Source: Azolla caroliniana
Taxonomy: Eukaryota > Polypodiophyta
Direction: 5' to 3'
NCBI GenBank assembly: GCA_043228905.1
Contig: JBHGNT010000103.1
Span: 1 to 64,000 of the forward strand
Length of the DNA: 64,000 nucleotides
The position numbers and the translations under genes are program-made. The notes beneath the pieces were generated by a model. That model worked only from the letters and a program-made list of their open reading frames with translations, did not search any database and was not told the DNA's origin. Positions 19,025 through 30,678 of the stretch are shown here, in pieces (the stretch's first letter is position 1; every line of letters begins with the position of its first letter).

Positions 19025-22000
19025 GTCCACTTTCCGGTCCACAGTCTTGTATTCCGTGTTGATTCGGGCAGTCTGACCCGACCCGACCATCCGTCTGAAC
19101 TTCTCTATTTCCTCGTACATTTTGATTGAATTGACCGGTATCATCCTGTCTTCGCTCAAGCTTTCCTCAACCACCTTCTTGATCTCCCCAAGAGTGTCGT
19201 CGAACGAGATTGCCTCCATGGCAACATTGATCGAGTCGTCGGGGTCCAAGGCTCCACATGATTTCCAATGCCTTTTGACTTGTTGTTTTTCTTGGCCGAC
19301 AACGTCGATTATTGTACAACCTTCGTTTCTAGAGACCCAAAACTTCCTACTTAGTGTACAAGTGTGGGGATTGTTCCGGTCGTCCGGACTATCGCAGCCC
19401 CATGCCTCGATAGCCCTCTCTAAAAATCCTCTCGGCACTTGGTGACGAGGGAGTCTCGATACTTCTCATGGTTCGGCTGAACCATTAGGAATTGGACGGA
19501 GTGGCGACCATCCTGGCTCTTCATTCACGCATAGGCTGAACCGTTGTCCATCACCTTTGTCTCCATAACATCCATCGTGATGTATGGTTCGCTGAGTATG
19601 ACAAGGTGAGAGGACGAACGAAGAAGTGATGATTTATTTCCATGTCTCCAACCTTCACCCTCACATTCGAGCATGCCCCGTGAAGCTCCTCCATAATGCG
19701 GGTCGCCTTGCATATCTTCCAGCCATGTTTTGTGTTAATCGGTCACTTACCCTTCTTATAGAAGTCCATCGACATGAGGTTGATTTATGATCCATGGTTG
19801 ATCAACGCTACCACTAGCTCCTTGACGTTGCCGATCCGAACCGGTGTCTCGGTCATCGCTCTTGCCCAGTGTGGCTTCATGTAGTGGTTGTTGGCATATT
19901 CGTCTTCTACTGCCACTTTGTCGATCAACGTCGTCCTCACCTCGACTAATTTTCCCCCTTCTGGCTCTATCAACAACTACTTCCTCCTCACTAGGCCAAT
20001 GATATTGTCATGAAACTCTTTCTTCGCTATCCCCAACTCTTCTCGCAACGTGAGTTCCACCCGGCTATCGAGGATCCGCTCCTCTAAGACCTTTCGTAGG
20101 TTTGTCGTCTTTTCGAATTCGGAGCTCAGTAGGAAGCTCAGAAACTTCCCGCTTTCCTTCTCTTGTTGACCAGCCGAACCGACATCCTCCTTCCTCAGTC
20201 CCTTCAGGGTCTCGTACTGGTTCCAAGATTCAGCCCCTCCGGCCTTTCCGACCCGTTTGTCTTCCACCAGAACCTCGTAGTTCTGGCAAGTGGCCTCCAC
20301 AAAGCCAATGCTTTCTTCTATAGGATTGCCCCACCAGTGACTTCTCAGATCCGCTTCTCCATGCGATATGCTTCCTCCTTGACCAATTTCTTTCCGGATA
20401 ACCCTTCCAACACAACCGGCCAGAATCTAGCGTCCTTCCCCATCTTGGCGTTCTCCCCTCTGACACCGAGTAGTGGGCGGTCTCCGCATGTTGCACCGCA
20501 GCTTCCTCCATCAACATTTTCATCCCGCCTCGGTCGGTGTTTATTTCCAGGGGCCTACATGTCTCGCTTGCATGTACCCGACTATTCCAAAGGTACAACA
20601 TGTTGTTCTTAAGCACGACGGCAAAGTCAGCGCAGTCCCTCCGGATATGGCCGACCCCGTCGCACCACATACATTTGAGGTCATTCGGCATGCGCCAGTC
20701 ACATGATTGACCCCCGCCATGTCTTCCAGCCTATGCGATCTGCAGATCACATACCATCTTCGTCAACTCTTCCAAAGTTACGCCCTGGATAATCCGTCAA
20801 CCACATTTGTCTGCGTTAGGCCCGACTCGAACCTTTCACTTGTCTCACCCGACCGAATCGGTACCTCCCCGGTTGTCCTTCCGGCAGTCGGGTCGGCCGA
20901 CGACGTGCTCGCGTTGTTCAATTCACGTCCTTTGTCGAAACGGCTACAGACTCTTTTGACCAAAACCCAATCAGTCGTGAGGCAATAAGAGACTAATCTT
21001 CTCCCTATCGAGTGGATCGACCGACTTGATGAAAAAGAGGATCTTTCTCGTGTTGAGCAGTGTCCGGTCTAGCGCCGACAACCGTGCAAATCGCTTCTCG
21101 AATTCCTGGAGAAGCACCAAAGTGTTCCATCCTTTACTAGGGAGCTCGACCCACTCCATCAGCTCCCTCTTCGAAAACCGGAGTGAGTCCTCGATGTCGT
21201 ACCTCTGGAGGAGTCACTCCTCGAGCTCCAACCAATTTTGGTAGTGGGCCTGAATCTCAAGCACCTCCACGTGGATGCTTGGTGTGACGACTCGCGGAAA
21301 TCCGGACAGACGTTCATCCTCTGGGATGTCCCGCATCAGCATTTTGGCCTTATAGGCGTCCAAATAGGTCGAGACATCTTTAACATTGAATCGGCCCATT
21401 GTGTCGACTATTAACAATCGGCAACGGTTCGGTTCGATTTGAGAGGGTCCAAACCAAACCGGTTTGGAACCAAACCGGTTTGGAACCAAACCGTGAAACC
21501 TTTAAAACGAACCGTTAAACATTTTTCAAACCGTAAAACCGTAAAAACTGCGGTTTCGTGGTTCGGTTTCGATTTTCAACATAGGTCAAATTTATTTTAT
21601 TTTATTTTTTAAATTTATAATATTTCATTATTTAGAATTTTTAAAATTTTTAAGATGTTCCTAAAATGTGAGAATAAGAGTAAAAATGAAAAGATTGTTT
21701 AAAAACAATTTTTAGATTTTTTAGAATTTGTTTCAAATTTTTTAAATTTTTTTTAAAAAATTAAAAAAAAATTAAAAATTAAAAACCGTTAAACCATTTA
21801 AACCACGGTTTTTGACTGATGAAACCGAACCGTTGAAACCATTAAGCCGTTAAACCGCGGTTTCGCAGTTTGGTTCGGTTCAAACCGAACCGTTGCCGAT
21901 TGTTACCGACTATCATCTCTATGGCCCTGTCGAAGCCACTCACGCCCTCTCGACCATTCACTAAATGGTCAACAGCCACCGCCATTGCCTCCGCAAGCTC

Positions 22001-22146
22001 GCTTCCCCTCATCTTTAACTCCTTTGCCGCCCCTTTCAAGTCGGGTTCAGCAAAGATGTCGCAGAATTCCACGGGTATGTGTCGAAATGGGGCAAGACCA
22101 CCGAGGTCTCAAACGAAGGAGCCGATAAGAGAAGATGACAGAGAGA
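19025..22146 (-). pseudogene. Relic of gypsy-F family: gag-protease and start of pol
   Basis: Minus-strand pieces match the intact gypsy-F coding regions by eye. GFLERAIEAWGCDSPDD and VNSIKMYEEIEKF correspond to the start of pol. SEPYITMDVMETKVMDNGSAYA corresponds to the end of protease. CMWCDGVGHIRRDC is the zinc knuckle (CX2CX4HX4C), followed by RPLEINTDRGGMKMLMEEA. FNVKDVSTYLDAYKAKMLM and FAEPDLKGAAKEL correspond to the gag start. Multiple frames and stops. A MITE is inserted in gag (21412-21905). Right of 22146 a copia element begins; the rest of pol is missing on the left. Confidence 0.82.
21412..21905. mobile_element. hAT-type MITE (494 bp) with 8-bp target duplication
   Basis: The ends are inverted repeats identical for 23 bases (starting TAACAATCGGCAACGG). 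They are flanked by TCGACTAT (21404-21411) and CCGACTAT (21906-21913), an 8-bp duplication with one mismatch. An 8-bp duplication is the hAT signature. The interior is AT-rich and non-coding with many AACCGAACCG/AAACCGTTAAACC subterminal words. It interrupts the gag relic. Confidence 0.85.
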
Positions 22147-22685
22147 TGTAGTGAATATTTGGATCGGTTTCCGGATGTCTTTGCCGTTACACGTTCGTAC
22201 ACGTGTGCAAAAACCAAGAACTAGTACACAAACAAAACAACGTGAAGACATAGAGACCCCGATATTTTACGTGGAAAACCTGAAATGGGAAAAAAACATT
22301 GGGGTTCACAAACCCCGAGAAAATGGATCACTATAGTAGAGAGGAAGCACAAATACAGAACTCGGAGGCAACGACCTCAAGTTCTCCTTCGTCTAACAGA
22401 CGGCTATAGAGTTACACTCTCACTCACGTTATAGAGGCAACTACCTGGTTCTAACTTTACAGTAATGATCAACTCTCTTCATAAAGTTTGCCCTAGTTGC
22501 TTATAAACAAAAGCAACTTTCTAGCTATTTACAAGTATAGCCCCCCAAGAGGCATTTTAGACTATTTACAATTATAGTCTTCCAAAACGATTTTGATTTT
22601 GATTTTGATTTTGATCTCGATCTCGGCCGAGTTACTCACCAACTTGGTTCTTCTGTTCCCATCCGGAGGGACTTGTTTCCCAACA
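22147..22685 (-). repeat. copia-2 3' LTR
   Basis: Right edge is firm (…TTTCCCAACA, next to the polypurine tract). Left edge TGTAGTGAAT is aligned by eye to TGTTAGGAAT of the other LTR and is less sure. Contains a repeated GATTTT word near 22589. Confidence 0.75.
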
Positions 22686-22836
22686 AACTCCCCCTTCACT
22701 CCGGCATGGGGTACTTCACCAAACTGACTCTCTGTCGGCACGCGTTTAGCTTTTCGGCTGACAGCACCATCGCCAGCATATCCGATCCATTTTCGGCCGT
22801 GTGGATCTTCACTAGAGCAAACTCCTTTTCTTCTAC

Positions 22837-25800
22837 TCACTCTCGGAGCCAATGATATCTTCTCTGTATGTGTTTGGTCCTGGAGTGGTAGGCGGCATTT
22901 TTCGCAAGGTGAATGACACTCTGGTTATCACAATGGAGTTGGAATTCCTCCTGCCGAATTCCCAACTCACTAATAAACTCCTTCATCCATATGATTTCCT
23001 TGCCAGCTTCCACTACGGTCATATATTCGGCTTCCGTGGTCGACAGCGCCACGGCCTTCTGCAACCTCGACTGCCACGAAACAGCTCCCCCTGCATAAGT
23101 TATTATGTACTTGGACGTGGATCAGTTGGTATCCATATCAGCCGACATGTCTGAGTCAGTACCTGAACCGAAACGAAGACACACGTTCGAGGTGCCTTTT
23201 AGGTACCGAAGTATCCACTTCCCGGCAACCCAATGTTCTCTTCCGGGGTTGCTCATAGATCAGCTAACCACGCCGACTGCGTATCCTATGTCTGGGTTGG
23301 TACATATCATCGCGTACATTAGGCTTCCAACTGCCGAGGCATAAGGAACTTTTGACATCTCGGCCTTCTCGATTTTTGATTTCGGACATTGTTTTTTGCT
23401 TAGTTTGCAGCTCATCGGCAGTGTCGAGTCAACCGGTTTCACATTTTCCATGCCGAATCTCTGGAGCACCTTTGTCACATATTTTTCTTGTGATAGCCAC
23501 AACAATTTCTTTGTTCAATCCCGAACAATGTGCATCCCCAAGATTTGCTTTGCTGGACCCATATCCTTCATCGAGAACGATCTGCTCAAGGCGTTCTTCA
23601 ACAGTCGGATCTTCGTATAGTCCCATCTAACAATCAACATGTCGTCCACATACAACAGGAGGATGAGGAAATCTCCTCTGTCAAACTTCTTCACAAATAC
23701 ACAGTGATTGGCTTGCGTTTTGTGGTACCCGATGTCGATCATGAAGGATTCGAATTTTCTGTACCACTGCCGAGGAGCTTGCTTCAACCCGTACAAGCTC
23801 TTCCTTAATCGGCATACGAGATTTTCTTTACCTTTTTCCACAAATCCTTTTGGCTAGTGCATGTATATCTCTTCCTCCAAATCTCCATGGAGGAAGGCAC
23901 TCTTGACGTCCAGTTGTTCGACTTTGAGATTCATGTTGGCTGCAATGCTCAGCACGGTTCGGATAGATGTCAGCTTTACGACCGGGGCAAATATTTCGTC
24001 GAAATCGACACCCTTCTTCTATTGAAAACCTTTCACGATAATTCGTACTTTGTACTTGGGTTGATTCCCCCCATCTCCCGATTTCAACTTGTATACCCAT
24101 TTATTCCGAAGTGCCTTCTTTCCTCTTGGTAGTTCGGTCAGTTCATATATGTGGTTCTCATGCAAGGAATCCATCGCCTCTTGCATGGCACTCAACCACT
24201 TTCGGTTGTGGGTATCTTCCTTAGCTTCTTCAAAACTTTTTGGCTCCCCCTCATCGGTTAGCAGTACATGCTCTTCATCAGGAAATCTTCGGGGGCCCTC
24301 CTTTCTCTTAGGGGGTATCTTCAACCTCCATTCGGCACGATCGGTTCTTCTTCGACTTCTTCGGCCGATTCAAATTTAGTTCCTTGTTCGGTCGTTTCCC
24401 CTTGTTCTTTAGTCAGTTCTCGATTTTGCCGAGTATTAAATCGACCGATTGGCTTGGATTTGATTTTGATCAAATCGGCTTCTACTCGATTCGGCCGAGT
24501 GTCGACTCGGTTCGATTCGGTAGTTGGAGACTTATTCGCAATCTCCTAGTCGACTATTGTCTTTTCCTCCATGAAGACAATGTCACGGCTCCTAATGACT
24601 TTCTTCTCAACTAAGTCCGATAGCCGATAGCCAAATTCATCATTGTCATAGCTGAGAAATATACTTGGCCGAGATTTCGGGTCTAGTTTTCCCCTTTGGT
24701 CTTTTGCCACATGCACATTGGCAAGATAGCCGAACACCCTCAGATGTCGGTACGAACCATCGTTGCCGCTCCACACCCTTTGTGGGATATCACCTTCCAG
24801 GGCTACTGAGGGTGATCGGTTTATCACGTACACTGCCGTCATCAGAGCCTCAACCCAAAACGTCTTTGGTAACTTAGCATGTGCAAGCATACTTCAGACC
24901 CTTTCCATTACAGTCTGGTTCATTCTCTCGGCCAGCCCATTAAGCTCTAGTACCTTCGGCACGGTATACTCAAGCCAAATTCCTTGATTTCGGCAATATT
25001 CCTCGAACAATCCACGGTACTCTCTGCCATTGTCCGCTCGGACTGCCTTCAGTGTTTGGCCGGTTTCTCTCTTGGCCCTCACTTGGAACTCTTTGAAGAC
25101 AGATAACACTTGATCCTTCGTCTTCAGCACGGAAGCCCATAACTTCCGGCTACAGTCATCAATGAAGGTCACAAAATATTGTGAACCACCATGCGACTTC
25201 GTGTCCACATAGCATATGTCCGTATGCACGAGTTCCAATGACATTTTCTTCCTCATCAGGGGCCTCATTTGGAAGGATGTTCGATTCTATTTACCGGCCA
25301 AGCAATCAGTGCACTTCTCAAGTTGCACGTTCTTTACTTCCGGAATGAGGTTGTCCTCGGCAAGCTTTCGCATCCCCTTCTGGCTCATATGGCACAACCT
25401 CATATGCCACAGTTCACCGACAGTGTCGGCTGCCACGTTTGCTTCCCCTCAGCATATTCAAGCATTCATTATGTACAGTGTGTTGGTTTTCCGGGCTCGA
25501 GCCACGATCAGACTTCCCTTGCAGAACTTCCTGACCCCGTTCTAGATGCTACCCGTGTAGCCTTCGTCATCTAGCCAACCGGCTAATATTAGGTTCAATC
25601 AAACCTTTGGAACGTGTCGTACATCTCTCAACACGACTCTGCACCCGGTTGAGGTTTCCAAACACACATCTCCAATGCCGACAATTCAACATGCTCCTTC
25701 ATTTCCCATCTTTACAGATCCCACATCTCCAGCTCTGTAGGATGAGAAGCACATTTGATCAAGGGTTAGGTGAAATGACGCACTTGACCACCTATGTCGA

Positions 25801-26680
25801 TTCTTCGCCTGCGAGATTCACTTCGTTTTGCTCACTAATGAGCAACAACTCCTCCTCACTCGCGGCGATTGCTGAGGTGTTCTTCCTGTTCGGGATTTTC
25901 TTTGACTCTACACCATCAACTCCCCCTTTCTCCTTTCGAAAGTGTTGGCAGTTTTTCTGTATGTGCCCCAGCTTCCCATAGTAGAAGCACATGGGTCTCC
26001 CCGTTGACTTTGTCCTGGTCTTTGACTTATCTCGATTCTAGGGACTTTGATTTCGGCTTCTTCCCCGAATCGTGTCACCTTCCGGGACTAAGGCCTTCTG
26101 GTCGGTGCTTGACTCTCGGTCCTTCCGATGAGCTTCTTCATTCAGCAAGCTCGACTTCACTTGCTCTATGGATAGGTGTTTCCCTTCCGGTCCCGCGTTA
26201 CCCAACATGACAACCAACGTTTCCCAACTGTCTGGAAGAGATCCCAGCAACAACAATGCTAATACCTCATCAGCTAGAGGTACTTCTAGAGAGTTGGTTT
26301 GGTTCATCAATCCTTGGAAGGCATTGATGTGCTCCGCCATACTGGAGCCATCCTAATACCGAAGCCTCACGATTTTTCGAAATACTGAGACTCTATTCAC
26401 GATGTTCTTGTTTTCGAACATGACACTAATCTTCTTCCATAGGACGTATGCTTATGTTTCTTCACCGAAGTTGTTGTATAGACTCATGCCTATAAAACAC
26501 CTTATATATGCGGCCGCCTTTAGATGCAACACTTCCCAAGTCGTTGCATTGATCTTCTCTGGTCTTTTATCTCCAAACTGCACCGGCAGCCAAAGGTCTT
26601 TGCACACGAGCATGTCTCTCATCTTCGACTTCCACATTAAGTACTTGGATCCGGTTAGCTTAAACATGCCGCCGAATCAG
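22837..26680 (-). pseudogene. copia-2 gag-pol
   Basis: Minus-strand pieces in order. Gag: MFKLTGSKYLMWKSKMRDML (26667) and NAFQGLMNQTNSLEVPLADE. Zinc knuckle: CFYYGKLGHIQKNC (second Cys changed to Tyr, 25990). Integrase: LVHTDICYVDTKSHGGS, AVRADNGREYRG and LNGLAERMNQTVME (25268-24894) with D, D and E kept. KLDPKSRPSIFLSYDNDEFGYRL follows. Reverse transcriptase: KSLYGLKQAPRQWYRKFE and LLLYVDDMLIV (near 23640, YVDD kept), then FSMKDMGPAKQILGMHI. RNase H: VALSTTEAEYMTVVEAGKE and LHCDNQSVIHLA (23064-22837). Catalytic residues survive but frameshifts and stops divide the gene. Confidence 0.87.
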
Positions 26681-26684
26681 TCTT

Positions 26685-26701
26685 CCATCGCTCTGATACC
26701 A
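26685..26701 (-). promoter_or_regulatory. copia-2 primer binding site
   Basis: TGGTATCAGAGCGATGG on the minus strand, three bases from the LTR; complementary to plant initiator Met-tRNA. Confidence 0.9.
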
Positions 26702-26704
26702 CTT

Positions 26705-27228
26705 TGTTAGGAATCGACCGGCCACAACTGGTTACAGTTCGTATTCGTGTGTAGAAACCAAGAATTAGTACACAGACAGAAAAACGTGAAGACACGGAGA
26801 CACCGATATTTTACGTGGAAAACCCGAAATGGGAAAAGAACACAGGGGTCCACAAACCCCGAGAAAACAGATCACTATAGTAGAGAGGAAGTACAAATAC
26901 GAAACTTAGAGGCAACGACCTCGAGTTCTCCTTCGTCTGACAGACGGCTACAAAGTTACACTCTCACTCTCTCACTCACAGTTACAGAGGCAACTACTTG
27001 GTTCTAACTTTACAATAATGATCAACTCTCTTCATAAAGTTTTCCCTAGTTGCTTATAAACGAAAGAAACTTTCTAGCTATTTACAAGTATAGCCCCCCA
27101 AGAGGCATTTTAGACTATTTACAATTATAGTCTTCCGAAACGATTTCAATTTCAATTTCTTCTCACCAATTTGGTTCTCGGCCAACTTGTTTCTTCTCTT
27201 CCCATCTTGAGGGACCTATTTCCCAACA
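26705..27228 (-). repeat. copia-2 5' LTR
   Basis: Bounded in plus view by TGTTAGGAAT and TTTCCCAACA, adjacent to the primer site. Confidence 0.85.
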
Positions 27229-27239
27229 CAACGAGACAA

Positions 27240-28098
27240 TCAATTAACTTGTAATAAGAGAAATACAATCGGACTCGGCTAGTAACAGAGCTTTGAGATC
27301 TCCACACTCACACACATATACCCAAGCATCTAGTTGTGGACACACGAGGCATGGCAATACAAGACTCAGCTTGTTGCTGGCTCCCAAGATGGGACCTCTT
27401 TGTGTGTCAAATCCAATGTTGCATCGTTGGCTCCTTCGACGTAGCTCCAGTACCCATTTTTGAGCAGGCACTGGTGCATCTTGTATGACCAAGATGCGTA
27501 GTTGTTTCTCCGTTGGAAGTGAGCCACCCATACCTCTATCCATGTTCTTGTTGTTTGAGGAAGAAAATTCTTCAAATCTATGTTAATTTGCTTTGATGGC
27601 AACAGAGGATTCTTCTGGCCCTCGCACTCTGATATCATGTAAAGAATTATGTACGCAGAAACTTGTACACAAATACAGTCAGTTGAACCAAACAATAACA
27701 ATAGTTAGGTAAACACAAAGAATGGAAAATACACAGTATGAGAGAGAGACATAGTGAACATACAACAAACTTAGATTCAAAATGAATATACTCTGTACAT
27801 AGAAATGTGCTCAAAGAGCAATTTAAATACAAGCCCTGACAATGGGTTGACAAGTACTGACAAGTACTTGAGTGCTCATTAAATGACCGTCTAACACTAA
27901 CACCCAAGTTATTCCTTCGTGGAATATCGGTCCAAACGGCCTGCCGATCTAGCTCTCGGCTTCTTCAGCCAATCCAGACCTAAGCAATCAGTTTCCATCA
28001 GATCTAGTTCTTGGCTTCTACAACCGACCTGTCCCAAGTTGACCCTGCTCGCTCAATAAAGTAATTCGGACTCCAACCGGCATTATGATCTCCCAACA
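27240..28098 (-). mobile_element. 5' end of another Ty1/copia element 'copia-3'
   Basis: Minus strand: LTR-like sequence 27638-28098 (plus view TGTAAAGAAT to CTCCCAACA), a degenerate primer site TGATATCAGAGTGCG next to it (about 27622-27637), and a gag start with NNYASWSYKMHQCLLKNGYW (27460-27530). Everything downstream is lost where copia-2 begins. No second LTR is in the window, so the outer edge is tentative. Confidence 0.65.
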
Positions 28099-28249
28099 AC
28101 ATTACATCCTCAACTTATTATATAAGTTCGAGATGACTGAGTATAAGTCTATGGCAACCCCACTTGATTGAAACCTAAAGCTAATTGCGACTCTGGCATA
28201 GAAGAGTGTGAACCGACTCAGTATCGACAACTAATTGGAAGCCGCATCT

Positions 28250-28966
28250 ATCTCACGATCACTCGACCCAGCCTCAACTATCCGGTCGGCCTCCTTAGCC
28301 AATTCATGCAAACTCCACGCAATATTCATTTAGATTGTGCTAAGTGAGTATATTATGATACGTGAGTGGAACAATGGACTACGGAATTCTCTACAAATCG
28401 GCCACATCAATTCGACTCAAAGGATATATAGATGTCAATCGGGTAGGCTACAGAGCTGACCAATGATTGACCTCAGGGTTCTTCTTCTCTCTAGGAAGTG
28501 GAGCCATCTCCTGGAATAGCAAGAAGCAACCGACCATCGCACTTTCGAGCCAAAGGCCGAATACAGGGGCACTGTTATGGTTGCATGTGACGTTGTTTGG
28601 TTGAAGAGAATATTGAGGGATCTAGGCATTTCCATCAAGTAACTGGCTCAAAACCCGGTGTTCAATGTGAGCACGAAGCATATAGAAGTGCACTATCACT
28701 TCATCTGAGAGTGCATTCAAGTTGGAGATGTCGACCTTCAACACATCAACACGAATCTTCAGACAGTCGACATCTTCACCAAAGTCATAGGAGCTGACAA
28801 GCCTCAGCAATTCATGTCAGACCTTGGATTGACGATCTATGACTTGCCAAGCTTGATGGGGAGTACAAGAGAGAACCAGATACCAGCCAAAGCGGACATT
28901 AGTTGAGATGGACACTATAGGAAGGCCGAAAGTCGAAAGCCAACCAAAGTTGAGTTTGAGGGTGCG
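28250..28966 (+). pseudogene. Ty1/copia RNase H and 3' end, plus strand
   Basis: Plus-strand reading near 28430-28870 gives SLGSGAISWNSKKQPTIALSSKAEYRGTV, the copia RNase H block with the conserved SKKQPT..LSS.AEY pattern, then VDIFTKVIGADKPQQFMSDLG, typical of the copia C terminus. In-frame stops are present. It is followed by a purine-rich stretch and then the LTR at 28967. Upstream (28099-28250) I see no gene. Confidence 0.7.
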
Positions 28967-29422
28967 TGTTGAGAATCAAGCTCAACCTAGTCTAGTGTGT
29001 GAACACATCTTTTGAGAATCTATGAGCACTCAAAGGTCAAAGGTCACCACTACCTTCTACACATTAACTATGTGTCAAAGAATCATGTTCTATGTATGAC
29101 ACATAACTAATGAGTTTCATATTCCCCATGACTAATGAGTGTCCACATTCCCCAAGGATTTAGAGAGAGAGTGTATATTTTAGTGAGATAATGTAGAAAG
29201 AGGTTGACCTTATATAAAGCACCCTCCTAATTTGTAATGTGTTGGTTAACCTCCTTTGTAATATTCATATTGTTGTAGTTATTCTCCATTTCTAATACGT
29301 ACATCTTCTTGAGTATTTCATTTTCCTATCTATCTTGCGTCTCTCTTCTCTCCTCTTCCACACACACACAACACACATCTCTAAACTATTCTGCTGCATA
29401 GAATCACACTTGATTCTTTATA
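28967..29422 (+). repeat. Copia LTR sitting between RNase H and a primer site
   Basis: Starts TGTTGAGAATCAAG and ends near CTTGATTCTTTATA (near-inverted termini). It contains TATATAAAGC near 29213 and an (AC)n run near 29360. It is preceded by element 3' sequence yet followed at 29423 by TGGTATCAGAGCG, a primer site, so it serves as the 3' LTR of one unit and the 5' LTR of the next. Exact right edge uncertain. Confidence 0.65.
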
Positions 29423-29460
29423 TGGTATCAGAGCGATTTGGTAGCTTGATCTAGCCCATC

Positions 29461-30030
29461 CTCATGTCACTGTGGACCCATTGAACACTACATCCGAACT
29501 TCAAACGATTTGTGTGTGCTCTAGGGTTCCAAAGTCAGTATCCGATCTCTTTGTTTGGTCCATAGCCAAGGAAAATGCATTTCTTGGACCTCGGTTCAAG
29601 TTTGCGGCAATCGTCCTTCGATATGAGGACGTATGCTTCACATCCGAAAATCCGCAGCTTGTCGTAATTCGACTTAGTGCTCGTCCATAATTCCAAAGGT
29701 ATTTGAAGTCCTAAAGGCCTACTCAGTGACATAATGATTATGTGCACTATCATAAATAGAGCCTCTGTCCAGAATCCATCCGACAACCTAGAGTGTTGGA
29801 GCATGGACACTATTCGTTCTTGAATTGTCTGATTCATCCGCTCAGCAGATCCATTCTACTCCGAACTATGAGGTTTCGTGTATTCACGTCGAATGTCGCT
29901 TTATCGGCAAAATTCGACGAATTCTTCAGACTTAAACTCTCCCCCATTGTCAGTTCAAAGGCATTTTAGCTTTCAACCGTATTGGTTCTCTTCTATGGCG
30001 AGCAATTCTTGGAAGATCGAGAAAACCTGA
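29461..30030 (-). pseudogene. Ty1/copia integrase fragment related to copia-1
   Basis: Minus strand: MNQTIQERIVSMLQHSRLSDGFWTEAL and SNYDKLRIFGCEAYVLISKDD, then KKCIFLGYGPNKEIGY. This matches the equivalent part of copia-1 (about 15740-16290) closely by eye. The similarity ends abruptly near 30030. The orientation is opposite to the RNase H/LTR unit just upstream, so the junction near 29450 is a rearrangement. Confidence 0.75.
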
Positions 30031-30654
30031 GTCGTACCTGGTATTGGCGCATTCGCTACAAGAGTTGAATCACCACAAGCATAGAGTCTCAATGTAGTTG
30101 AATCATGTCCTAATGATGGTAGCTAGCCCTCATATTTATAGCCACACCTTAGGCCCCTAAACAAGTTCACACTTGGCCCTTATGGGTTGTCCCAATTCCT
30201 AGGATTAAAAGTAATCCTTCCTTCTTTACACTCTCGTTGAACCCTCACACTTTATCCACGTGTATAGAATACTACGGTATAATCTTACCATGGGATAATT
30301 TATGGTCATGCACGTAACAAAGATGCTTGTAATACCTCTTCAAGTGTTTGTTAAATGTATACAATGTCAGATGGCTACACAAGGAATGTATGTACTACCT
30401 CCCCGAGTGTTTGTTAGATGTACATGAAATTCACAAGCATGCGTGTGAAAAACAACACGACTACTGGGAACCTGGACCAAAGAAGATTGTGTCCTTGATG
30501 AAGAATTACGTTTAAAAAAAACTCCACTTGGTATGTGTTAAATCACTTAGAGTTTCCTCATTTTGAGAATGTAGCTTGCAAGTGAATGATAGCCTTCAAG
30601 GGTACTAATTTGTATCATTGTATGCGGGTTAGTGTAAATATGTGTACGTATATA

Positions 30655-30678
30655 TGTGTGTGTGTGTGTGTGTGTGTG
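30655..30678 (+). repeat. (TG)n microsatellite
   Basis: Twelve TG units within a wider TGTGTA-rich region. Confidence 0.9.

Larger units (their letters stand above)
22147..27228 (-). mobile_element. Ty1/copia element 'copia-2' with both LTRs
   Basis: LTRs at 22147-22685 and 26705-27228 are clearly homologous. On the minus strand a primer site (26685-26701) follows the right LTR and a polypurine tract AAGGGGGAGTT (22686-22696) precedes the left LTR. Between them gag, protease region, integrase, reverse transcriptase and RNase H follow in copia order. I could not find a matching target duplication (AGAGA on the left against CAACG on the right). LTR divergence is clearly higher than for gypsy-F, so it is older. 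Confidence 0.9.

Noticed and set aside
21810-21825. CTGATGAAAC as a third hammerhead core
   Set aside because: It lies within the MITE and has no stem II or GAAA in the right arrangement.
29040-29420. Host promoter with TATATAAAGC
   Set aside because: It lies inside a copia LTR followed by a primer site, so it is the element's own promoter.
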